A DNA stretch of 64,000 nucleotides, taken from assembly GCA_019671005.1 (NCBI GenBank), contig CM033714.1, forward strand, positions 84,559,909-84,623,908. The letters are read 5' to 3'. Position 1 is the first letter of the stretch, and every line of letters begins with the position of its first letter. The notes under the pieces are model-generated. The model had not been told where the DNA came from and made no database searches. It saw only the letters and a list, made by a program, of their open reading frames with translations. Origin of the DNA: Hibiscus mutabilis (taxonomy: Eukaryota > Streptophyta > Magnoliopsida > Malvales > Malvaceae). The translations under genes and the position numbers were made by a program. Shown one piece after another: positions 11,911-24,059 of this stretch.

Positions 11911-12050
11911 TAAATAAATAAATATATTTTTATTATATTTATTAAAATATCATTATATATAAACACTTTTATAGTTGTTATTAAATAAATAAATATATTT
12001 TTATTATATTTATTAAAATATCACTATATATAAACACTTTTATAGTTGTT
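11911..12050. repeat. 71-bp tandem duplication
   Basis: Two nearly identical copies, starting at 11911 and 11982, of an AT-rich unit beginning TAAATAAATAAATATATTTT and ending CACTTTTATAGTTGTT. Only one substitution (CATTATAT versus CACTATAT) was noticed, so the duplication is recent. It lies inside a degenerate GC-rich-ended repeat spanning about 11735-12480, whose ends contain motifs such as CCCCGTTGCCATCCC. Confidence 0.85.
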
Positions 12051-12549
12051 AAGCTATTTTTTTAATTTTTTTGGGTTTGTGCTTATCGTAATTTTTTAAG
12101 ATGTTGTTTAAGTTTTAATATATTCGATTCTGAAGGTGAATGATTCAAGTTTATTCTTTTAAATATATAATTTTTCATGTGGTAATTTAAAGTTAGTTTT
12201 ATTTTATTTTATTTTATATAGATTTAAAGTCCTTTGAAACTATATTTTTTGGTTGTGATGGTAAATTAATTGAATCTAACTTTTATTGTCGGTGAATATT
12301 TATTTTTTTAATTTTTCGAGTTGGGTCAGGTTTAAGAATTGTTATATCGGTGCGGGGCAGGCAGGTAAATTAATATTTGAATTCGGGGCAAGGTCGAATT
12401 TAGGAGTTTATAGAACGGGTTCGGGACAGCCAAAAACCCACCCCGCCATGCCCCGTTGCCATCCCTATTTTTAAATTCAATTGCCTAAGTCTATTAATTT
12501 TAAAATGCTTTAAATTTGGGGGTAAATAGTTGTTATTTTATTTATTATG

Positions 12550-12760
12550 TTGCACGGACAATTTTTTTTTTTGCTCTTTTTTATGTCCCAAACACTAAAA
12601 AGTACTAATTTAAAGTTAACTTTAAATCTTACACCTTAAAAAATATACCATACTTAAACTTTTCAAAATCTAACTATAAACCCTAAACTCTAAACTTAAT
12701 TTTTAATGTAGGACATAAAGAGGGCACCAAAAAATAGATTATTCTATTCATGTTGTACAA
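12550..12760. repeat. Foldback MITE-like element
   Basis: The left arm (TTTGCTCTTTTTTATGTCC near 12570-12590) is mirrored by GGACATAAAGAGGGCACC at about 12713-12730. The interior contains degenerate AAACCCTAAACTCTAAAC words. Ends and target duplication are not resolved. Confidence 0.4.
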
Positions 12761-13349
12761 TATCATTAATTTCCCTGTGAATTTACAAAATAAAAACTAT
12801 TTTATTATATTAAAAGTAATTTCAAATTATATTATTATTATTATTATTATTTTAAAATAACGAACAGTTAGAACTAAATATTGATCTGCAAGCTACAACG
12901 TCGCTTAATTATTTTAAATACTTTATTGAATAATAATTAAATAAAAATATGTATAAAAAATAAATGCAGAGATGTCAAGTTGCCATCTTCTTTGTAAATG
13001 GGTTGAATCAGTTTTACATAGATCATTTTTTTGTTCTTTCCTTCACTTCCCTATATTTTCTCGCCTACCAAACACTATTATTTATAAACTCTTTCATATT
13101 AGAAATTTAAATAAAAAATTGATCCAAATGTTATTAATTAGTAAATGTACAACCCTGCACGACGTAAGTGACGTGAATGTTTAAACCAGTCGGACTCTCT
13201 ATGGACTTGTAGATAATTTAACTTAAATATAAAATATTTTTCTCTCAAATAGAACATTTATTTTTCAAATTATGTTTTGGAATTAAAATGATAAATAATA
13301 GAAGGTTCATATAATTTTAAAAACCGCTCTTTAAAGTTTCATCGATTCT

Positions 13350-13752
13350 CAAATATTTTTTTTGAATGAAGAAGGGATTATAACCAGGTGTCTCGTTAAA
13401 AATCTACCTATGCCTAAATGAGGAAAAGAGTACACATGGTAATAAAGTACATAGACAAACAGATAAACCTACCACTAAAACAACCAAAACAAAATAAAGG
13501 CGCCCAAAACAACTAACACAAGCATCACAACATAGAAACTACTTCTGCAAGAGGAACAAGAAACATAGAAGCCCTCTAGCAATTCAGGCGTGCTAACTTA
13601 GTCATACAATCGGCTACTCTATTCCCATCACGACCAATATGCTGGAAGCGGACTATCCAATTTCGGTTGCACAACTCCAAAATATGCAAGACCAGGCCCA
13701 TTGCACCTTGTCCGCGAGGTTCAGTTTGCCGAAGTGCCTCCAAGCTATCAAT
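13350..13752 (-). pseudogene. 5'-truncated LINE, RNase H C-terminus
   Basis: From 13752 to the TAG at 13576 the minus strand encodes a 58-residue open stretch containing DSLEALRQTEPRGQG and HIGRDGNRVADCMTKLA. The GRDGNRVAD motif with its aspartate is the last catalytic region of the LINE RNase H-like domain. About 220 bp of 3' UTR follow, ending in an A-rich tract (minus-strand CAAAAAAAATA near 13353). Truncation at the 5' side and an A-rich 3' end are what target-primed LINE insertion leaves behind. No target duplication was identified. Confidence 0.75.
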
Positions 13753-13799
13753 ACCATGTCAAACAGTTAACACACAACTCAAAACTCTCTTTTTCAAAC

Positions 13800-14660
13800 T
13801 AGTTTTTGGTGATAGGAGAATGTAAGGTTACAGTTCGTGATCTCTATATCTGTGTTATTGTAATTGATCATTTAGTTGTTGTATCCTAAGAATATCAAAA
13901 AATTATTTTAAGGAAATCAAAACTTCTTCCTAATGGTTTCATGTCCAATACAAATAAACAATTTTAACATTGTTCATATTCAATTTTGTTTTAGATATGT
14001 TACATCTATTTTGTTTTGTCGGATTTAATATTTCAATACAATATTCATATTTTATTAATTATTTTTATTTCTTGTATTAATGCTTTTCTAATAGAAATCG
14101 GATCGTAAACTCCCCTAGAATTTTTTAATGAAACTGTAAGAGAAAAACAAACGTAAGTTAAAGAGCGTAAAATTTGAATGTTGAGATTTTTTTTTCGATG
14201 TTTAAGTCGATAAGAGAACTTACTTAACTTAAACTAATTCAACAAAATATTAAATTAAAACCCACATATAGTGAGATGTAAACCTCAAATCTTGAAGTTT
14301 TCAAGATTTTTACTTGTTATAGTTTGGTCTATCTACCTTTATAATATATTAATATTATCATTAAATTCAAAATGATAACCACATTAGTCGTTATAATTAA
14401 AAATATATGTTTAAAATAATCTTAAATGTTTATTGACATATAAATTTATCATTGGTTGAATAATAATAATAAATAACTTTCGCATTATCATTTTAACAAC
14501 ATCAACTAAAAGCGATCAATTTAAACCTACTAATTACATTATAAAAGTAGGTGATCATCAAATTAAAATAGATGATTAGAATATAAATTTTAGCATAGTG
14601 GAGGTCCTAAAACCAAAATTAAACATAAGGTTTCAAAAAGTGGAATACGGCACCGTTACT
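13800..14660. other. AT-rich intergenic region before OB-fold gene
   Basis: No gene, repeat family or RNA is recognised. The last 150 bp before 14828 are likely the promoter and leader of the OB-fold gene. Confidence 0.4.
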
Positions 14661-14827
14661 ATCAGTTTCATTTTTACGGGAGAAAAGTCAGAAAGCTTCA
14701 AACTTCTGTTCTAGGGCATGCCCATTTTCTCGTTCTCCAAACATGCTCTGAAAGGAAAATCGCAACAAACTCCGAAAAGAAGAGAGGGGAAAAGGAAAAG
14801 AGGCAGAGAAGTGTTGAGGTTTTAGCA

Positions 14828-15952
14828 TTGGAATCAACGGCGACGGAGAGAGGGACGAAAAAGCAACAAGAGCAGGAACAAAAGAAACCAACGGAGAAGA
14901 GGAAGCCAGTGTTTGTGAAAGTGGATCAGCTAAAACCAGGGACCAATGGCCACACCTTAATCGCCAAGGTCTTGTCGTCTGACTTGGTCCTTCAAATGGG
15001 TCGACCCGCTTCTCAAAATCTCCGCCAAATCCGCATCGCCGAGTGCCTTGTTGGAGACGAGACCGGCACTATCCTCTTCACTGCTCGTAATGATCAAGGT
15101 CCATTTTTTAACCCCCTTTTTTTGGTTTGTTGAAATGTTTTATGCTTCACTGATCTGATCTCAATTTCTCTCAAATGAGTACATTTTGTTTCATACTTAG
15201 GCTAAAAGCTTTGATTTTTCATATGCACCGGTGGCAATTTGAAAGTTTTTTTCTTCTTCTTTGTTTTGTTATTGCAAGTGTGGATTTGATTAAGGGTTGT
15301 TTATTATTTTGATTACTTGGATTGAGTATTCTTGATTCATCCCTTTATTAGTAAGATAAACTTCCATGATGTGTGCCTCATTGCAAGGCATGGGACTTAG
15401 ATTTCTCAATGGAAAGTGTGTGGATTTCCTGGGGTTTATATGGACCTAGGCTCTTCCGTCTCGAGGACGATCTTTCGGGGTCTGGTTCTCTAATATCTTA
15501 GTTACATGTTGGTGGATTATCTGTGAGATTGTCATGTGCTCACAACTGCAGAAGTTATGTACACATTTTTTTGTATTGGTCTTTTGAGATTCTAGGTTAC
15601 ATGGTTGTATTGGGTTTTCTACCTTTTTTCTGCATAAAGAAATCATTGAGAAAGAAACTTCAGCCTGATCAAATTTTCACGGGGATGATGGTTTGTACCA
15701 GCTGAAAGTGCAACTCTAAACTTAATGCAGTTTGATAATGATGCTTCAATCGTTTTTGCATTTGACTTGATGAAGCCTGGTGTCACTATAATTCTTCGTA
15801 ATGCAAAGATTGATGTGTTCAAGGGTTCTATGAGGTTGGCTGTTGACAGATGGGGCCGCGTTGAGGTCACCGATCCTGCTAACTTTGCAGTTAAAGAAGA
15901 TAACAGTCTATCTCTTGTCGAGTACGAGTTGGTTAATGTAGTTGAAGAATGA
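14828..15952 (+). CDS. OB-fold nucleic-acid-binding protein, At4g28440 type
   Basis: Two coding blocks are visible. Exon 1 (14828-15098) starts MESTATERGTKKQ, has a charged N-terminus, then VKVDQLKPGTNGHTL, IRIAECLVGDETGTI and FTARNDQ. The second block (about 15762-15952) gives DLMKPGVTIILRNAKI, MRLAVDRWGRVEV and SLVEYELVNVVEE before TGA. This is the single OB-fold of a small plant family related to SOSS-B/single-stranded nucleic-acid-binding proteins; the expected product is about 153 residues. The exon 1 donor (CAAG/GTCC) is normal and leaves phase 1, needing an acceptor just before TTGACTTG at 15762. The two bases there are AT where AG is expected. The next AG upstream (15729-15730) would give an immediate in-frame TGA. 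So the gene looks intact except at this splice site; it may be damaged, mis-spliced, or use an extra exon I do not see. Confidence 0.8.
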
Positions 15953-16995
15953 TACAGACTGCATGGACCTTAAGTGGTTAGCTACAGAAGGAATTCTCAT
16001 GAAGTGGCCTAATGATTCATGTTTATGCCGCATAATGTCGGATAGATGCTATTATGGTATTACTTTTATTGCGAAAAGCATTGGGTTTGGTATGCGAATC
16101 TTGCTGATGGTCGTTCTGCTTTATGATTTTAACATCTGAGTAGTTTAGTTAGTACTTGTTGAAATCTTTCGGTATCGAGGCTTTTTAGTCCTTTGTTTCT
16201 TTAAATACTTGATTAAGTCTTGGTTGTTCAAATTATTTGCTTCAAAATGATATCAAGCTTAATGACATTAAACTGGAAGCCCATGCAACTTTCTGCATTC
16301 TGGCTTAATTTTGTGTGGTGATATGGATCAAGGCTGAACAATTAGGACCTGCATTCTGAGATCATTGCTATATGCGTATGATATCTATTCATACTTTATC
16401 AGTTTATGCTATTGTGGTTGACTCTGAAATTATCCCGGGAAGCATCACTCGGATCCGATTCCCATTTCGTTTTCAACATTAGCATAACAATCATATTTTC
16501 ACATCAATTCCTACAATATAGCCTATTGAGTTTTTCATGGAGATGTGCGTTCACTGTGTTTCAACAACAAACATCCATCCACAGTACCAGAAAATGGATG
16601 TATGTTATAAATGTATAACTATTTTATAAGCATAGAATCAGATCAACAATATTGAGTTTTGTTCTAATTTCCACTAGATTTTACAAAAGGGGCAAATCAC
16701 TTGAATTAGAACAAGAGAGAATGAATAATGGAAGGGTGGGGCATGAATTCAAAGTTTTTTGAGCCAAAATTGCATATGAAATTATGAATACTGTTTCTTC
16801 CCCTACATCCCCCCGCATGTCAAAGAGTTGTTCAAATTAAATGTAACAAACAACAACAATATTATGTTCCTCATCACCTTGTTAAGATTTATGAATGGGG
16901 AAAAAGCATCTAAAGAGACTACAATACAGCTTTATTCCACCATCTTGCCTTGGATAGCATTTATCAAAAACTTTGCTTGGACGCTCCCACATTCA
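15953..16995. other. Convergent 3' regions
   Basis: The 3' end of the plus-strand OB-fold gene and the 3' end of the minus-strand NFD6-like gene meet in this stretch. No coding sequence is recognised. Confidence 0.5.
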
Positions 16996-18378
16996 TCATA
17001 CATCATCATTGCAATCTGAGTGAAACAACAATTCATTATTGGTCTTATATCCTTATGCTGGCATGAAAAAGAATGTAAAGATGGTTTAGTTTGAGATACT
17101 AAATTGCATTAGCCAACTAACAACATCGTCTCTAAACCACATGTAAAACTCGTATCAACCGAAAAGAAACTATGTTTTCAGGCATTTAGCCATTTTGCAA
17201 TTACAACTAAATAGCATTGCCTGGAAAGCTCATAACAGTTAAGCAAGTCTTTTATTTAGAAAACTAATAACATAACTTGGTTCCAATTCTCAGAAGTTAA
17301 AAACTAATTTCAAGACAATCAGATAAGCTTATTTCAAAAGAATATTTGAACAAGATCTCACATGTCACCTCTAAAACAATGAAAGACATAGCATTTCAGC
17401 CTCTTGTCTTGTTACATTCATTCAGAAAGATAATTTCCTCAACTACGCTACTGAAGAAAAATCCAATAGCAGTTCCAAAAGGTTTAACAATGTAAAACTA
17501 ATAAAAGTCACTCCCTTTGTATGCTTGTCCTTCATCTAGTCTTGTCTTGCCCTACAAAAGGAGAAAATAATTTACATTCTTTCATTTCATTTACGAGACA
17601 CAGGAGCAACGTATCCGAAAAGAAGGTGAAAAAGTATAATATGAAACATTTGGCCATTACTTTCGAGTGGTTGTTGCTCATCCATGATACTTCCATGTTT
17701 AGTATAGACAGTCTACTCCCTCATAATTTCTAGTTTCTAATGCTTTCAGAGTATATCTTTGTCCTTCTAGATGCTAACATCATTTCTGGTTACAAGATAT
17801 GCAATAAAGATCGAACATAACACAAAATACTCAAAGTTCATATTTTAGGAACCATCAAAGAGTGGAAATTTCCCACATGAATAAACACCCTTTTAACTCT
17901 TAAAATCAAATATGGTTTTCTTTGATTGGGGTTCTAAGGCCCAAATACTTCTCAGAAGGAACTATGAGTAAATGAAGCATTATATCTCACTTGATTCAAC
18001 TTTCATTGAATCAATTACTCCACAGGTGATATAAAATACCTTCAGGGGTCCAACCGGAGCATCGGCGAGAGACGGAGAGCATAGAAGTCAGCAAAGCCGA
18101 GGCGGTGGCAGTGTGATACGGCAGCATCGTTTCCACACAGCAGCTCAGCTCCACAGGCGACCTTTTCCAAATTCATTCAAAACTATCAATGTTATAATCT
18201 GTTTATCTTCTAATACAATTAAAACAAGAGGGGTTGATATCTATTACCTGAAAACGCGAGAAGAGAGCAGGCTTTGCTTGGAGATCCGAATGGGAGAGCA
18301 AGCGGGCCGTGGCATGGGCTTGGGTACAGCCGTCAATCTAGTTGCGGCGGAGCGGAGGACGGACCTTGCGGCGGACAT
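16996..18378 (-). CDS. NFD6-like small organellar protein
   Basis: Three exons (18248-18378, 18040-18161, 16996-17015) encode 90 residues. Exon 1 reads MSAARSVLRSAATRL, rich in Ala, Arg and Ser and lacking acidic residues, as expected of a mitochondrial or plastid targeting peptide. Exon 2 has ETMLPYHTATASALLTSML and SVSRRCSGWTPE, the conserved core of proteins annotated as NUCLEAR FUSION DEFECTIVE 6-like. The last exon adds only EDCNDDV across the splice and then TGA. Splice sites are standard (donor AG/GTAATAG, acceptor AAAAG; donor AAG/GTATTTT, acceptor CTCAG). The second intron is about 1 kb. If it is retained, the protein ends in a different short tail at 18011. Function of the mature protein is not known from the sequence. 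Confidence 0.85.
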
Positions 18379-18589
18379 TGAGTTTTTGGGTGGAGGGTTT
18401 TAGGCTTACGAATGGGTTTTGCTTTTTGCATTTAGCACTGCTGTCTTGTGTGTATGTACTCGTATGGTAAAGCTATTGGTTCTTGGACATCTACCTGATA
18501 CGTGGACCTTTGATCTTACCCGGCGTATTTGATACCCTTTGATCGTTGATTAATTAATTAATTAGCTTTATGAAAGTAAATTATTATTA

Positions 18590-18870
18590 ATAGGGTAGGT
18601 AAACTACAAATATGACCAATCAACTATGAGATTAGTGTTAATTTGATTACTATATTTTTAATTTTGACAAATATACCACTAAATTATTTAATTGGTTTCA
18701 ATCAGGCTATCAACTGTTAAAGAAAACAGAAATGCTGACGTGATCTGTTAAATAAAATCAGTATAATTACACAATTGGTCCTTGTTATTTACACAATCTA
18801 TCAATTTGGCTTTAATTTTAATTAATTTATTTCCCCTCTAATTAGGTGATGACACGTGTCACCCCATTGG
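18590..18870. repeat. MULE-type terminal repeat without a partner
   Basis: The stretch GGTAAACTACAAATATGACC followed by repeated phrases of the type AATCAACTATGAG resembles the long terminal repeats of Mutator-like elements elsewhere in the window. No inverted partner was found downstream, where the next repeats begin, so the other end is lost or outside recognisable similarity. Confidence 0.35.
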
Positions 18871-18876
18871 AGAAGG

Positions 18877-19200
18877 GAAAATGGAAGCTAGGAAAATGAC
18901 CCTAGGTGGATTCGAACCAGCACCCTTGGACTGAAAGTGGTTTGTGATATGAGGTATAACATTCAATATATGTCTTGAATGCTTGTTAATTCCCGGAAAA
19001 ATGGAAACAAGGAAAGGCCTTGGGTATATTCAAACCAACACCCTTAGACTGAAAGTGGGGTATGCTTGCCACTGGGGCCAAGCATATTTTTATGAAACAA
19101 ATTACAACATTTAATATATGTCTCATATCGTTGTTAATGCTTGGAAAAAAGAAAGAAATGTGGTTTTAGGAAACTCGAACACGACATACTTATGATGCAT
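18877..19200 (-). repeat. Three diverged tandem units with tRNA-like B box
   Basis: Three degenerate copies follow one another from about 18877, 18996 and 19139. Each starts near GGAAAAATGGAAACAAGG and the first two include ACCCTTGGACTGAAAGTGG or a close variant. On the minus strand the copy at 18908-18918 reads GGTTCGAATCC, a perfect RNA polymerase III B-box, and the second copy carries an A-box-like GGCCCCAGTGGCAAGC upstream of a decayed B-box. This suggests a tRNA-derived (SINE-like) origin. No complete cloverleaf is present, so it is not called a tRNA gene. Confidence 0.45.
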
Positions 19201-19387
19201 AAAAATATCTAACCCAATTAAATAAATATAATAATTAAATTAAATTTAAAAATATTTTGTATATATTTTGAATTATAGTTAGTGCATGATTTAAAATTAA
19301 AAGTTTAAAATTGAATTATAATTAAATTAAATTAAATCTATTTAGAGGATTTTTCCAAAAGCATTAATGATTGTTAGATTTCTCATG

Positions 19388-20804
19388 CCTTTATATAGCA
19401 TTTGAAATCCTAATTCAACTCATATTAGGATTTCAAGATTTCAAAATATATATATATATATTAAATATATATAATCTCAATTTAACTTAATTAGGATTTC
19501 AATATATATTAAATATATAATCCTAATTCAACTTTAATTAGGATTTCAATATATATATATATATATATTAAATATATATAATCCCAATTTAACTTAATTA
19601 GGATTTCAATATATACTAATGTATATATAATCTCAATTCAACTAATTAGGATTTTAATATATATATATATATAATCCCAATTCAGCTTGAATTAGGATTT
19701 TAATATATATTAATTTAAACCGAATTATATTATTTATATACATTAAAAGATTCATAATTATAATAATTATTTTCTTTTAATATTTATCTAATAGTTAAAT
19801 TATATATATCAAATATATATTAATTTAACTAAATTCGTGTACAACAAATTTGTACATATATAATTCGTTTAATATATGCTCATTTTAACTGTGAGTGTGA
19901 CCCTGTAGGTTCATGTAACGTTAGTAGTAAAATATTAGAACATTTCTAATATTACAAACAATGAGTGACATCTAGCAATATGTCATTGTCACCTAAGTTA
20001 TAAGAAATCATGATTCGACATAACTTTTTCGTGATTAACTCTTTTTCATGTATTACATCCTTTTATCCTTTATATCTAGATTGGACACAAGCCATGGAAC
20101 AGTCACACTTGTATAGTCCATCTAATATTTATTGATATCTTGAGTAGACTATTATAAACGAATAACTATGATATCTCATATCAACTTATTCTAGCATGAC
20201 CATGCATTTCTAGTCTCACACAATCAAGTGGCCTACGATATTACTCCTATTATGTAGGAGGGACAAATCCTATATTGATCAACCATATCCCACTACATAG
20301 ATTGTGATATATCCAATATCAGTCTTTATAGAGTAGTCAGTTACGACACACGTTTGACTGTATCAAAATATGTCGCTCACGATGATGAAATAATGATGAT
20401 CTCAAGTATGAGGATCATACATGTAGTTATCACTATGAGCAATGTTGTGACAGTCACATAATAATCCAAGAAACATGCTCATAACGGGTCAGTCCAGTAT
20501 GTCGTTCTCTAACACATACTTATGTATTGATTTTGACATCTCTATGTCAATGACAACACTTTGTCATCAATCAACTACATATTAGTCTTAATGCATTATT
20601 GTTGTCCATTCTCACAATAATACTCGACTAAGAATATTTAAGAATAATCATATTATTTTAAGGACTTTATTATAATTCAATTTATTTATGCACGCAGAAT
20701 TGTAATTGAAAATAATAATGACAACGCATTTTTATGAATGAACAAGGTAAAAACAAATGTCATTTACAATCATCTTATGATTGGTCTTTGGGCATACTTT
20801 AACA
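19388..20804 (-). repeat. Long 3' LTR (U3) of second copia element
   Basis: The minus strand shows the purine tract AGTGGGAGAT ending at 20805, directly followed by TGTTAAAGTATGCCC at 20804, the normal start of an LTR. The U3 runs for about 1.4 kb to a TATATAAAGG box at 19388-19397. Downstream ends (R and U5) lie below 19388 and are not delimited. No matching 5' LTR was recognised upstream of the coding region. Confidence 0.6.
19430..19720. repeat. AT-rich tandem repeats in LTR U3
   Basis: About five imperfect units of 50-65 bp alternate TTAATTAGGATTTCAATATAT and ATATAATCCCAATTTAACTT. The units are nearly palindromic. The same unit family appears at 63600-63870. Confidence 0.8.
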
Positions 20805-20818
20805 ATCTCCCACTAGCA

Positions 20819-23800
20819 CTAAGACCAATCATTCATGTATCTATTACCAAGTGACTTAGTGTGATGATCATGCTTCTGTTGCGTTAGAGGCTTTGTCAGT
20901 GGATCGACAATGTTATCATCTGTTGGTACTGTACATATTTCCACATCTCTTTGATCTATAATTTCTCGAATGAGATGATAACGCCTAAGTATGTGTTTAG
21001 ATCGTTGATAAGATCTGGGTTCTTCTGCTTGTGCGATGGCTCCGTTGTTATCACAACGTAGATCTATAGTATTCAAAATGCTTGGCACAACCCCTAGTTC
21101 ATATATGAACTTTTTGATCTTAACACCCTCTTTTGCAGCATCACATGCTATAATATACTCAGCTTTTGTTGTAGAATCAGCTATTGTATCTTGATTTTAA
21201 CATTTCCATCTCACAGCGCCTCTATTAAGGCAGAACAAAAAACTCGATTGCGATCGTGAATCATCATTATCGGTTTGAAAGCTTACATCAGTATAACCTT
21301 TTATACTTAGCTCTTCCTCACCTCCTTATATAAGGAATGTATCATTAGTTCTTCTTAAGTACTTAAGGATGTTTTTAATTGCGACCCAATGACCTTCACT
21401 GAGATCTACCTGGTATCGACTTGTCATACTTAAAGCGTATGATACATTTGGATGAGTACATAGCATGAAATACATGATAGATCCAATTGCTGAAGCATAT
21501 GAAATCTTACTCATTCGCTCTCTTTCTTGAGAAGTTGAAGGCTACATTTCCTTCGAGAGTGAAATTTTATGTCTCATAGGTAAGAACGCCCTTTTGGATT
21601 CTTCCATACTGAATCTTTTCAGTACTTCTTCTATGTATATATTTTGACTCAGTCCTAGCAGCCGTCTCGATCTATCTCTATAGATCTTGACTCTTAATAT
21701 GTATGTTGCCTCACCCAAGTCTTTCATGGAAAAACATTTTTCCTAACCAAGTTTTCATAGATTGTAAGCTAGATATATCATTTTCTATTATCAGTATGTC
21801 ATCCACATACAGTACCAAGAATATGATAGTGCTCCCACTAATTTTCTTGAAAACACATGACTCATCTTCATTTTTGATAAAATCAAACTCTTTGATTGCA
21901 TTGTTAAAATGAAGATTCCAACTTCGAGAAGCTTGTTTCAATCCATAAATGGACCTTCGTAGCTTGTATATTTTTTGGCATCTTTTGGATCGACAAAACC
22001 TTCAGGTTGTGTCACTTACACATCCTCATCTAGTTTTCCATTAAGGAAAGCTATTTTAACATCCATTTGTCTTATCTCATAATCATAAAATGCAGCTATC
22101 GCAAGTAAGATCTAGATCGATTTAAACATAACAACAGGTGAAAAGGCTTCATCATAGTCTATACCATGAATTTGACCAAAACCCTTAGCAATTAATCGCA
22201 CTTTGTATGTTTGTACATTACCATCCATGTCGGTTTTCTTTTTGAAAAACCCATTTTCACCCTATGGGCTTAATCCTTAGAGGTGAGTCAACCAAGGTCC
22301 AAACTTGGTTTTTTAACATGGAATCCATCTTGAATTTCATGGCCTTTAGTCATTTCTCAAAGTCTGAGCCCGTCACTGCTTCTTGATAAGTCCTAGGCTC
22401 ATCTTGATCCATGAAGAGAACATCACCATGCAATGTGACAAGAAATCCATATTTCATAGGCTTATTGTATTCTCTCAAAGATCTTCATAGTGGTTGTGTT
22501 TCCAAAACTGTTGAATGTTCCTCAACAACTTGTGGAACTTGTTGTTATTCAATTTCTTGTTCAATGATATGTGGTTGATCTCGAATTTCATTGAGTTCAA
22601 TATTTCTCTCACTTCCTTTCCGGAAACAAATTATCTTTCTAGGAAGATTCATGTTTGAGCAACAAACACTTTATTCTCGGTAGGATTGAAGAAATAATAT
22701 CCATTAGTTTTTTTAGGATAATCCACAAAATTATATTTATGAGATTTGGGTTCGAGCTTTGTAGACATCTTATGTTTAACATAAGCTTCACATCCCCAAA
22801 TTTTTATAAAAGACATACTATGACGTTTCCCAGTCCATATCTCATATGATGTCTTTTGAATTGATTTAGATGGAACACCATTTTATGTGAAAGCAGTTAC
22901 TTTGTTAGCGCATGTCCCCAAAAAGAAACTGGAAGATCAACATGACTCATCATTGATCGAACCATGTCTAATAGTGTTCAATTTCTTCTTTTTAGAAACT
23001 CCATTCCATTGTGGAGTACCATGAGGTGTGAGACAATCCCACATTCGTTAAAAAAGGTCACCAAACTCTAAACTTAAGTATTCTCCTTCTCGATCTGATC
23101 GAAGAGCCTTAATGTTTTTTCCTAATTGGTTTTGTACTTCATTTTTAAATTCTGTGAACTTTTCAAGGGCTTCAGATTTATGATGCATTAGGTAAATGTA
23201 CCCATATCTACTGAAGCCATCTGTGAAAGTAATGAAGTATTGAAAACCTTCTTCTGGCTTGTGTATTCATTATTCCACATACATCATTATGTATTAATCC
23301 CAATAAATCACTTTCTCGCTCACTTTTACCATTAGAAAGAGCTTTGGTCATCTTTCCCAATAAGCAATGCTCACATACATCAAGTTGTTCGAAAACAAAT
23401 GAATCCAAAAATTCATCTTTATGGAGTTTTGAAATGCGTTTTTCACTTATGTGACCCAAGTGACAATGCCAAATATGAGTTTGATTAGAGTCATTTGTTT
23501 TGATCTTTTCGTATTTATGTTGTAAATGGAATTGTCTTGATACAAAATATAAAGGCCATTTATTAATTGTGTCACACTATAGAAAACATTATTGAGATAA
23601 AAGAACAACAATTATTCTTAATAATTATCTCAAAACCAATATTGTCTAAACAAGAAATCAAAATGATGTTTTTAGTCAAACTAGACACAATATAATAATC
23701 CTCTAAACATAAATTAAGTCCACTAGGCAACGATAAAGTATATGTTCCTATAGTTAATGCAATAGCTCTTGCTCCATTACCAACCCGTAGGTCCACCTCT

Positions 23801-24050
23801 CATTTTTCTCAAATTTCTACTATTTTGTAGTCCTTATACAAATGTACAAATATAAGAACCACAACCGATATCCAATACCCAAGAAATAGGTGTTGATAAA
23901 TTAATATCAATAACATAAATATTCGAGGCAGACACTCAGCTTTCATTTGCATTCTTGACTTTTCAAGATAAATGGGGCAGTTCCTTTTACAATAACATGT
24001 CTTATTACAAATGGAAACATTTTCCTTCCAGTGACCAGTCAAGGTAGTTT
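20819..24050 (-). pseudogene. Decayed copia pol (TNT1/94-like)
   Basis: Read from 24050 downward: a broken zinc-knuckle-like CNKTCYCKRNCP, then WVLDIGCGS-type protease pieces and VDLRVGNGARA near 23.77-23.9 kb, a GAG-pre-integrase piece (GHISEKRISKL and CEHCLLGKMTKA, 23.2-23.46 kb), eroded integrase (22.3-23.2 kb), reverse transcriptase with LVLYVDDILI (21.71-21.94 kb), MKDLGEATYIL (21.6-21.73 kb) and SYASAIGSIMY (21.3-21.5 kb), and RNase H with RCDNNGAIAQA, RSKHILRRYH and VDPLTKPL (20.82-21.09 kb). Numerous stops and frame changes make it inactive. Only the last block is cleanly open. Confidence 0.85.
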
Positions 24051-24059
24051 ACGCCGTTC

